Assembly (NCBI RefSeq): GCF_040954835.1 | Contig: NC_090723.1 | Coordinates: 1,870,001-1,934,000 of the forward strand | Direction of reading: 5' to 3' | Source: Lepisosteus oculatus | Lineage: Eukaryota; Chordata; Actinopteri; Semionotiformes; Lepisosteidae | Length of the DNA: 64,000 nucleotides | Part shown: piece after piece, positions 12,401 to 19,505 of the stretch | How positions within the stretch are numbered: position 1 is the first letter of the stretch | Layout of the letters: each line of letters opens with the position of its first letter | The notes under the pieces: model-generated | The model's input: the letters and a program-made list of their open reading frames with translations, nothing else | What the model was told of the DNA's origin: nothing | Database searches by the model: none | Translations under genes and position numbers: made by a program

Positions 12401-15400
12401 TCCCACACGCATCAGAGAGAACTGGAGTTATTACACATGGCTCTCACACGCATCAGAGAGGACTGGAGTTATTACACATGACTCCCACACGCATCAGAGA
12501 GAACTGGAGTTATTACACATGACTCCCACACGCATCAGAGAGAACTGGAGTTATTACACATGGCTCTCACACGCATCAGAGGGGACTGGAGTTATTACAC
12601 ATGGCTCCCACACGCATCAGAGAGAACTGGAGTTATTACACATTAATCCCACTTGGAAAGACTGCATGTCTGAAAACCACTGCAAAGTCTGCACTTCAAA
12701 GTGTGGGCTGACACAACAACTTTAAATGCTGTTCACTCCAGAACATTTTCCTTTTGAAACAGACACAACTTTTATAATCTCTCCCACAAGTACAATAACT
12801 TTTCATTTATTCAACCTTTAAACTTTTACCATTACTTTTAACACCCCAGGAGATTTTTGCTCTTCAGAATGCTTTCATTTTCCAGACTGCTTTGGAAAAC
12901 CAGTGTATGTAAAGAAATGAAAACCCTGAGATGTACTGTAAGCAATGATTGTTGGAGGGCAGCCACTAAACTGTTTAACTGTTTAACGAAAAGTAAACCA
13001 GTTCCTCCAAACGTGTTCAGGAATCACCTCCTGTATTTCTTTGCTTTTGTCTTCCAGGTTAACTTTTTTCTTTTCCTCAACATTGTGAGGGTTCTAGCCT
13101 CCAAGCTGTGGGAAACCAACACTGGAAAACTGGATCCCAGACAGCAATACAGGTTCAAGGGAATCCTTACACATTTCACCTGTGCCAAGACGACTGAGAT
13201 GGATTTTTATGTTTATTTATTTTCTAGATTTAATCAAAGAAATCACATTCAATAGTGAATTTTTCTCTTACACATTTATAGTGGTAGACAGCACAATAGC
13301 ACAGTGGTTAGCATTGTGATGGGGCCCTGGGTTCAATTCCAGACCTTAATCCAAAGACATGCTGGTAGGTTAATTGAACTAGATGGAGAGATGGAAGCTT
13401 AGTGGATGTGTCTCTTTCATGCTTCTGGAACCTTTAGGAGTGCTGATTCTCATTTTGCCTAAAGCACTGGTTCAGATCAGCTGCACTAGTGGTTGTCTCT
13501 AGTGGTTTGGAAACTGTCTTCTCAGGAAGCTGCTGAAGGCTACCCTGGTGTTGATGCCCTTGTTCGGGGTTCACTACATGGTGTTCATGGCTCTGCCTTA
13601 CACAGAGGTGACAGGTCTGCTGTGGCAGGTGCAGATGCACTACGAGATGTTCTTCAACTCCTCCCAGGTGGGTTTTTCAGGAGCAAACTAACTCACTGAT
13701 GCAATAACCCCTATGAACATACAGCACAACTAACTTGCTCAGTGTTTACACAAGCTAGGTAAGATTATGCCAAGCATACATTGACCTGACTTTGATTCAG
13801 ATTTTTATTATTTTTTATTAGTCCCTGCCATATTTCTGGATTAGAACATCACTGTTTCACAACCTCAGCCATTACTACAATAGACATCTACACAGCAGTA
13901 ACCAATAAGCTTAACTCCTCAGGCAATGTTTGTCTTTTACAATCATATCTCCCTTTCATTGATCTGTCAGGTCTTTTACTGAGTTTAGCTGTTCTCTGAA
14001 TAAATGGCAGAAAGATAGTGTTGAATTCCTGGTGTTCAATCTCCAGCACCTGGAGATGACAAAACTGTTAAATTGTCTCACTTTCAATTATTTGGAATCC
14101 AGTCAGAGCTCTCAGGAAAAGTGTGAAAACTTCTAAAAGGATTCATACATTTAAAAACATTTCTGTCAGCTAAAACAGCTCTCTAGTTTTTAGGAATTTA
14201 ACAAAACAAAAAAGAATCACCAGAAAAAAAAAACACTACTAGAGTCAGGCTTGCCCTTTATATACTAAACAAGACGTAATTACACCATGTGAGAATGTGC
14301 CTTTCCCTACCCATAACCAACAATCTACTAATTAAATAATAGTCACCTGGTGTGTCTGTTTATTGTAATTAGAGGTTTTTGTTGGCCTCTAGTGGTAAGT
14401 TTTGCAACTGCAACTGCCGAAGAGGCTTAAAGGTTATGTTTAAAGTCCATCAAGTCCATTTTAAGATGTCAGCTCACAAGGAGGTGCAGTCTTGCTCACA
14501 GGTATGTCTGTGAGGTGTCTCTACTGGAACCTCAAATCTGCTACAGACATGGGATGACAAATTTTGAAGATATTTCCCAGACCACTAATAATGTCTATCT
14601 GTGAAAATTACAAGAAGTGCTAAAACAGTTCCCTGTCCTTAGAGCAGCATTACAAAAAAGGATTTTCATTGTGACTCTTTGATCCTTAAGATCCGTAGCC
14701 AGCAGCCGTATCCTAGCCTACAGCTCACAGCTGGCAGCCCACTGAGGCATGAAGGTATGAGCCTTGCTAGTACCTGGATCTTGAGACCTCCAGGAAAACT
14801 AAGGTTGCTACTGAAAGAATTGTTAGTGGGACCAGTAAGGAGTCTCACCCTGTGGTCTGTGTGGGTCTTAGTGCCCCTGTACAGTGATGGGGACACTATA
14901 CTGTAAAAAGGCGCCGTCCTTCGGATGGGATGTAAAACTGAGGTCCTGACTTTCTGTGGTTTTTAAAAATCCTACTCTTGAAAATAGCAGGGGTGTTAAC
15001 CCGGCATCTTGGCCAAATTTCCCTGGTCTTTACCAATCATGGCCTCCTGATAATCCCAACCTATGAGCTGGCGTCATCAGGCTGGTGTGTGCTGGTGTGT
15101 GCTGGTGTGTGGGGAGCGTACTCTGCACACTTTCATCATCCAGGTGGGGCTACACACTGGTGGTGGTGGAGGGGAGTCCCCATTTCCTGTAAAGCATTTT
15201 GAGTGGAGTGTCTAGAAAAGCATGATATAAGTGTAAGGAATCATTATTGCTTTGGATTCAGACTGAAGATGCTCATATTTCTATGTCTAATGTTCTGTTA
15301 CAAAAGAATGGCTTTAATCTTTGTCTTTTCAATGTCCCCTGATATCCTCCCACGCACAGGGTTTCTTTGTGGCGTTTATCTACTGCTTCTGCAACGGGGA

Positions 15401-16440
15401 GGTAAGTCATAACATTTATTTGCCTAATAGTAACAGTTTAGACATTTCCTTCAAATAAAATGATCAGACTCTTAACAGTAAAGAGGTGCTCAAGGTGCAA
15501 ATTAATTTCTAAGGGCTCAACATCCAACCAACTGGAATGATGCACAGCTCAGTGAATTTCTGAAATGAGTTTATTCTTATGGAACGTCTTTCCAGGCAGT
15601 TAAAAGCGTTGATACAGATTTATTACCATAAATGCCAATACAATGACAAAGACGGAGCCCATATTTAACCTCAGAATGTAACAGGGTGTACATGGTACAG
15701 AAATATTTTAAACCCCAATCCCCAAATTCATATTCTAATATCCATCTGTGCGTGAAAATCACAAAATCAACTAAACTGGTCACAACCAGAGTCAATCAAC
15801 CTTAGTGGCAATCTACATGAATTCTACACAAACTTATAATGTTTAATGCGCTGAAATTATTTAGAGAAAAAACATGACCATGTTAATTTGTTAATTTAAA
15901 GACAGTTTGAAATCCCTGCCCTGATCCAAATTGTCCTGGTGAACACGGGCGGGTACTTATTGAAGATAGCAACGTGAAATGATCAATACTGAAAATGGGC
16001 AAGCACCCATTTAACGTTACCATGGCTACCATGGACGAGGCCTGACTTTGTGTGTGCGACAGGTGCAGGCGGAGATCAAGAAGGCCTGGCTGAGGCGCAG
16101 CCTGGTGCTGGACCTGAAGCAGAAAGCCAGGGTCACCAGCAGTGGGGGGAGCTGCTACTATGGGGGTATGATCTCACACGCCACCAACAGCGTCAGCATG
16201 AGCGGCACTGCCTCCAGGGCACAGCCGCTGAGTGGGCGCCACCGCGTCCTGCCCCTGCACTCCCTCACCAACCTGCCCGGCTACATCCCCAGCGGCTCGG
16301 AGAACTCCCTGCCCTCCTTCGGCCAGGAGCAGCAGCCGCCCAGCTGCAGGAAAGCGAAGGAGAGGAAGGAGGCAGGCGTCTCTGCGGAGGAGGACCCCTG
16401 CCTGGCGCCCTCCTTGAAGGATTTGGAAACGGTTCTGTGA
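361..16440 (+). CDS. pth3r: Parathyroid hormone receptor (PTH3R/PTH1R type), 5'-truncated by window
   Basis: This is a class B (secretin-family) G-protein-coupled receptor of the plasma membrane that binds PTH/PTHrP peptides and signals mainly through Gs and Gq. Ten coding exons are seen: 361-485, 4375-4469, 5724-5904, 6606-6759, 7483-7543, 9319-9385, 13058-13152, 13526-13667, 15360-15401 and 16063-16440. They join in frame into 445 residues ending at TGA 16438-16440. They match one-to-one the mammalian PTH1R exons G, M1, M2, M3, M4, EL2, M5, M6/7, M7 and T. Diagnostic stretches are [10 protein letters not shown] (N-glycosylation), [12 protein letters not shown] (TM2), [20 protein letters not shown] (TM3), VPILAAIV (TM5) and the tail VQAEIKKAW. 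The symbol pth3r rather than pth1r rests on linkage to ddx42/strada (the chicken PTH3R neighbourhood, as I recall it) and is inferred; a pth1r paralogue (pth1rb in zebrafish naming) is the alternative. The family call is firm. Confidence 0.9.
575..635 (+). repeat. SINE head fragment (tRNA-derived)
   Basis: The stretch gtgcaggggttagcattg and what follows match the 5' head of the longer copy at 4672, including its A-box-like start. The copy breaks off after about 60 nt. Confidence 0.5.
1085..1420 (+). pseudogene. Decayed hAT-type transposase fragment (ZBED5/Charlie-like)
   Basis: Frame 1093-1278 reads [18 protein letters not shown], then GEKAAKQL and [13 protein letters not shown] before a stop. 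A shifted frame continues with [20 protein letters not shown] and later HEDFLFC. These are, in order, motifs of hAT transposases as also seen in the domesticated ZBED5/FAM200 proteins (family knowledge). The stops, frameshift and lack of flanking domains show a dead copy inside the receptor intron. No terminal inverted repeats were found. Confidence 0.7.
2582..2589. promoter_or_regulatory. Full palindromic CRE-like site
   Basis: The octamer TGACGTCA sits in a receptor intron. A single octamer of this kind can occur by chance; no other promoter signs are nearby. Confidence 0.2.
3760..4165 (+). repeat. Dispersed repeat with the 'ataagaaca..gaggagccattc' start
   Basis: The stretch begins ataagaacagaggaaaggtt, continues with gaggagccattcagcc, then gaatctcatccagctgtttc and ttgttccagactcccacaac. 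I recognise this as a high-copy fish repeat common in gars, sturgeons and related lineages. A shorter piece recurs at 59,240-59,310. Confidence 0.6.
4375..4469 (+). CDS. pth3r: pth3r exon 'M1': juxtamembrane stalk and TM1
   Basis: It encodes [20 protein letters not shown] and the rest of TM1, ending in ..CYFK with the last codon split (AA|G). Acceptor is cacag, donor is gtaagag. Confidence 0.93.
4672..4960 (+). repeat. tRNA-derived SINE, near full length
   Basis: The head gtgcaggggtcagcattgct and the B-box-like ggttcgattc (723-732 of the 4 kb block) are pol III promoter remnants of a tRNA-derived SINE. The body carries tgtgtggagtttgtgttttc, a tttcctcccatagtctaaag motif and a gtggactggtgtccctgtcc motif, the usual order in this fish SINE superfamily. 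It lies in the intron between receptor exons M1 and M2. Confidence 0.75.
5724..5904 (+). CDS. pth3r: pth3r exon 'M2': ICL1, TM2, ECL1
   Basis: It encodes [16 protein letters not shown]2 ([16 protein letters not shown]) and an acidic first extracellular loop rich in Asp/Glu. The first His of NYIHIH corresponds to the residue changed in Jansen dysplasia of human PTH1R (H223). It ends on a full Met codon before gtcagt. Confidence 0.92.
6395..6515 (+). repeat. Dispersed repeat, copy 1 (unnamed)
   Basis: It shares with 51,185-51,290 the words tgtttcatc, gagacag, cacaggtgaag and atccatgg(c/t)aacca in the same order and orientation. I do not recognise the family. Confidence 0.45.
6606..6759 (+). 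CDS. pth3r: pth3r exon 'M3': TM3 and start of TM4
   Basis: It begins [20 protein letters not shown]; the Cys at the top of TM3 makes the conserved disulfide to ECL2. It ends ALTIIGWG with a split Gly codon. Confidence 0.94.
7025..7258 (+). repeat. SINE body fragment (same family as 4672)
   Basis: It contains gtctggagtatgtattttct, agtgctccagtttcctcaaa and aggataggctccagctgccc, the 3' half of the SINE. The tRNA head is missing. Confidence 0.65.
7483..7543 (+). CDS. pth3r: pth3r exon 'M4': TM4
   Basis: This 61-nt exon encodes [20 protein letters not shown], as in the family. The donor after ..ACACA is gtgagtc. Confidence 0.9.
7594..7925. mobile_element. Short non-autonomous DNA transposon (TGTCACG termini)
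   Basis: A GC-rich block of about 330 bp starts gtgtcacggacg and ends gcgtgacac, so the tips are inverted copies of one another. It has no coding capacity. It sits about 50 bp after the splice donor of receptor exon M4. The superfamily cannot be named from such short tips. Confidence 0.5.
8955..9285. mobile_element. Inverted-repeat (MITE-like) element
   Basis: The left end (cctggtcctggtgaccc..ttggtttctgttccagc) is the imperfect reverse complement of the right end (gctggaatgaaaaccagcag..ggaccaggaccagg) over about 40 bp. It ends roughly 30 bp before receptor exon EL2. Similar ends appear at 195-255 and 47,750-47,945. Confidence 0.55.
9319..9385 (+). CDS. pth3r: pth3r exon 'EL2': ECL2 and start of TM5
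   Basis: It encodes [20 protein letters not shown] plus IV. The CWD motif holds the ECL2 partner cysteine of the TM3 disulfide. Confidence 0.93.
9386..13057. other. Long pth3r intron (EL2 to M5)
   Basis: A 3.7-kb intron without recognisable exon. It holds the 41-bp minisatellite at 12,339-12,643. The stretch 11,090-11,400 looks less repeat-like and could be conserved noncoding sequence. The rest is AT-rich and unremarkable. Confidence 0.6.
12339..12643 (+). repeat. 41-bp tandem repeat (minisatellite), 7.4 copies
   Basis: Units beginning actggagttattacacatg start at 12339, 12380, 12421, 12462, 12503, 12544, 12585 and 12626, exactly 41 bp apart; the eighth is partial. Two subtypes, gactccc and ggctctc, alternate in a gactccc-gactccc-ggctctc order twice over, giving a 123-bp higher-order period. 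The 109-residue frame across it is a by-product of 3 x 41 = 123. Confidence 0.95.
13058..13152 (+). CDS. pth3r: pth3r exon 'M5': TM5 and ICL3
   Basis: It encodes [20 protein letters not shown] and continues to DPRQQYR. The donor (AG|gttcaa) departs from consensus but is the only one that joins in frame to the next exon, which begins [11 protein letters not shown]. Confidence 0.9.
13283..13410 (+). repeat. SINE with internal deletion
   Basis: Head (agcacagtggttagcattgt) and B box (ggttcaattcc) are joined directly to the distal accttaatccaaagacatgc segment, so the middle of the element is missing. It lies between receptor exons M5 and M6/7. Confidence 0.65.
13526..13667 (+). CDS. pth3r: pth3r exon 'M6/7': TM6, ECL3, start of TM7
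   Basis: It encodes [20 protein letters not shown], then [20 protein letters not shown] and FFNSSQ. The Thr of KATLVLMP corresponds to the second Jansen-dysplasia position (T410 in human PTH1R). Confidence 0.93.
14690..15245 (+). repeat. 5S-rRNA-derived SINE (SINE3-like)
   Basis: The head, about 14,735-14,830, contains gccttgctagtacctggatc then gagacctccag, which parallels the internal promoter region of 5S rRNA (..ctggttagtacttggatg..gagaccgcctg). The body runs through ccctgtggtctgtgtgggtc, gtccttcggatgggatgtaa and ccaatcatggcctcctgata. The 3' end, aaagcattttgagtggagtg..ataagtgtaagg, is typical of fish SINEs with a LINE-derived tail. The 5' limit is uncertain. Confidence 0.7.
15360..15401 (+). 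CDS. pth3r: pth3r exon 'M7': 42-nt TM7 exon
   Basis: Exactly 42 nt and in phase, it encodes [14 protein letters not shown]. The tiny exon of the same size is a hallmark of PTH-receptor and other class B receptor genes. Confidence 0.93.
16063..16440 (+). CDS. pth3r: pth3r exon 'T': cytoplasmic tail and stop
   Basis: It encodes 125 residues of helix 8 and tail, beginning [20 protein letters not shown], and ends ..DLETVL before TGA. The last four residues fit a class I PDZ ligand, as in mammalian PTH1R (ETVM), which binds NHERF scaffolds. This exon is much more GC-rich than the introns around it. Confidence 0.93.
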   Translation: MQAEIKKAWLRRSLVLDLKQKARVTSSGGSCYYGGMISHATNSVSMSGTASRAQPLSGRHRVLPLHSLTNLPGYIPSGSENSLPSFGQEQQPPSCRKAKERKEAGVSAEEDPCLAPSLKDLETVL

Positions 16441-17160
16441 GTCCCTCGAGCCCCAGCATCGAAACTCCCACCAATACAGGCCCACAGGATTCCTGCCGTA
16501 CACAAGCCTGTACGGTCTAAGGGCTAAAGCTGTAAAAATTTCCATCTTGCCACCTCCAGGAAACCCAAAGGGAGCAATTCATGCACATACCCTGATTATC
16601 TGCGCCATTCGCCAACTCTTCAAGACTTGAATACCGCTCTAGTTTGAAAATGGAGAAGTTCTTTCAACTGGGACATCAGCTACCAAAAAGATTTCGACTG
16701 TGTTCAGGAGCCAGTGGATTCAATAGAGAACACTTTGACCAGCTCACAGTTTAAATGCAGTTAACTCAGGGTACAGGCGTGAGAATAAATGTCAAATAGC
16801 TGGCATAGAAGCACAGATGACTCAGATATTTCAGTATGGAAAGAAACGACTTCCAGGCTCTCTTTTGGATGGCCTTGAGTTCCAGAAGAGATGTCCCGGG
16901 ATTAATTACCAGGTGGCAAGCACGACTGATTGGTTTTATCCTGTTTTTAACCTTTCCTTCGTTTGAGTTCACAAATGACATAGATATTTTAACAGGGCAT
17001 AAGATGCATGTTTAACTACACAACTGTGTTTCAAATCTTTCATTTGCAAAAAGGAGCCTGCACAGTTGGCTCCAGGCAGTACCTGCGTAGGCCTACAGTA
17101 AAACAGCCACATTGGACTGAAGAAAATGTTTGTCTGAATAAAAGTCACTGCTTGCTGTGT
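16441..17160 (+). other. pth3r: pth3r 3' untranslated region
   Basis: This is noncoding sequence after the receptor stop. Two AATAAA hexamers lie at 16784-16789 and 17137-17142, so a short and a long 3' end are possible. The end at about 17,160 is inferred from the second. Confidence 0.55.
17137..17142 (+). terminator. Polyadenylation signal of pth3r (candidate)
   Basis: AATAAA about 700 nt after the stop, followed by a T/G-rich stretch (ttgctgtgtatt..tgtgtgagtg) like a downstream element. Confidence 0.5.
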
Positions 17161-17252
17161 ATTTATGATCTGTGTGAGTGTTATCCATAAATCTCACCCT
17201 TCTGTATGCAGTGCACTTCTTTAGTTGTCCATAAAGGTGTGGTAAAGGTAAT

Positions 17253-17275
17253 CTTAGAGATTATCAATCTCTAAG
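17253..17275. repeat. Perfect 10-bp hairpin with 3-nt loop
   Basis: CTTAGAGATT and AATCTCTAAG are separated by atc, about 110 bp past the second pth3r poly(A) signal and followed by an A-run. Confidence 0.6.
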
Positions 17276-19027
17276 AAAAAAACATATTGTAACAAGCATG
17301 TTTGCTTTGGCCTCTTCATTCCACTTTTGGGGTATGTTATCATCTGTGTGTGACAAAGAATTCTTAAAACAGTTCAAATCCCAAGTCATATTCTGTCGTG
17401 CCCTTGAAGAAGCTGTTTCACTCAGATCATTTCAGGAAGTGCTCTGGTGCCCAGAGGCATCTCCAGGTCTGTAGTATAAATGAAAATGTGTTCTTTATTT
17501 ACTTATCTGGTAAAATAAACGATTGAAAAAAGAGGCAGCTGGCTCTGCTGAGGTTGGATGGATTTGAAGCTGGCAAGATTTTACTGGGAACCTGCAATTT
17601 ACTGTAGCTGTGTACATAGCTGTGTACATTGCCTGAGAACAACTCCTCCAGTCAGATTCCTCACATGGAATCACTGCCTCAAACAAAGGAGCTGATGAGC
17701 TGATCGACAGTTTTGTATCTGGTAGTTTGGTCCTGTTGCAGCCAGAGGCTGACTTTACCGCAAGTGCGGATATGTTGCATGTGTCCTAATTCTAATGCAG
17801 CTGTAAATAATTATCAAGAAGACTTTACATGGCAACTTGGCAATTTTTGCTAGCAGCACCTTCCTTCAATAATTTTCAAGAGCATTTCGTTCGTTTTAGG
17901 AATGTCATTTTATTGCTAGAAGCATTTTTATTTTTACAATCTCCCGTAGTAAATGCAGTTACAGCAAGATTGTCATTTCCTCTTACTTTAAATACCGGTT
18001 CCGGAATCTAAGTGGTCCTGCATGATGGCAGCCATTCCAGGTTCACAGCTCTACAGCACATGATTTGCCTACTGCTAATTATTACTGGTACTAACTGCCA
18101 AATGTGAGCTCTCCCCAAGGCAGGAGGATGAGCTCCGGCACTGATTGAACACACTGGTCTGAGAGTTAAATTAAATTAACAGCCAAATTAAAATCAAACA
18201 GATGGTGTTTATGGGTGGGTGTACGCTTAACATGTATTGCTAACAGTGCCTTTGGCATTCATTGTCTGCCATTTTTCTAATCTGTATCTGCGAGTTTATT
18301 GCTGGCAAAATCTTTGAGAAATCTCATGGCAATTTAAAACCTTCCAAGTGGCAACGACGAGGTTTTGTGAATTCCTCCATTTGGCTTTCAGTGACTCCAG
18401 TGATGGGGAATGTCCATAAGGCATCCGGTTTGTATGTGAATAACATTCAAAATGTCTGAACATTTTGACCAGACAGAAAAAGAGGCACTCCAATGGGAAG
18501 CGCGTTCCCAAATCAATCTGATCAAAAAAGAAAGACTGGTCCTCTTTTTCACAGCAGCTTTCATCCAGACTTTACATGCTGCAGGCTGTGGTACATACTG
18601 GACAGATGAAGCTGAAAAAAATATGTCATACTGAGGTTTGTAAAACTGAAGCAAAGTGCATCACAGAGGGAATCATATCCATGACCTTCTTATCTATTTA
18701 CTTGCAGGTGCAGGCTCACTGAAGCGTAGTCACACATTGACCAAGCTCTTTGCTCTAACAACACTCACAGATCTAAGGTCTCCTCTCACAGTACATGCTA
18801 TATGGGCAAACACTTCAAAAGCATACAAATGACCAGAAGCACCACTGGTGTAATGTGTTCAATTAAGTAAAAGCACATGTGAAAAGACTGATCACTAAGC
18901 ACTTTGAATTAAAATGTTAAAGATATTGGGTTAAATTATGTAAAGGACTTTCTAAAACATTTTAGAAAATTACACTTTAAATAAATGACCAGATTTTTCC
19001 ATGTACTATTGGACTGTTTTTCTTCCA

Positions 19028-19372
19028 GTCATCTTTGGCAGCTTTGACCTCCCATCTCAGTCAATCCACTTGTATTCTTAATCCTTCTTCCAGTTCAGGG
19101 TTGTGGGGGAGCTGGAGTCTATTCCATCATGCAACAGGCGTAAGCAGGGTACACCCTGGATGGGACACCAGCTCAGTACAGGGTAGACAAGCACAAACAC
19201 TCACACCAGGGCAGCACTAACAGTACCAGTATGTCTGTGGACTGTGGGAGGAAACTGGAGAGCCCAGAGGAAGTCCACACAAAACTGCACGGAGACAGGT
19301 CTGGAATTGAACCCAGGGTCCCAGCAGCGCAAGGCAGCAGTGCTAACCACTGTACCACTGTGCCTGCCCAAC
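19028..19372 (-). repeat. tRNA-derived SINE, full length, inverted
   Basis: Read on the minus strand it runs tRNA head (tggttagcactgctgccttg), B box (gggttcaattcc), gtgtggacttcctc, then the distal gacaccctgtactgagc-type body, the same family as 4672. It abuts a second SINE of another type. Confidence 0.7.
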
Positions 19373-19373
19373 T

Positions 19374-19505
19374 GGGCGGAGCGGTGGCTCTGTGGCTAAG
19401 GATCTGCACCTGTGGCTGGAAGGTTGCCAGTTCAAATGCGGAAAAGACAAATTCCCAATGCAATAAATTGTACAGGGCTAATAAAGTTATCTATCTATCA
19501 ATCAT
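19374..19505 (+). repeat. Short tRNA-derived SINE with (TATC)n tail
   Basis: The head agcggtggctctgtggctaa and B-box-like gttgccagttcaaatgc form a tRNA-like unit. The tail gctaataaagttatctatct is followed by tatc repeats. Confidence 0.65.

Noticed and set aside
12396-12725. 109-codon open frame
   Set aside because: It lies over the 41-bp minisatellite; three units equal 123 bp, so a frame without stops repeats automatically. No initiation context or homology.
16050-16545. Long overlapping frames on both strands near the receptor tail
   Set aside because: Shadows of the GC-rich last pth3r exon, whose proper frame ends in DLETVL.
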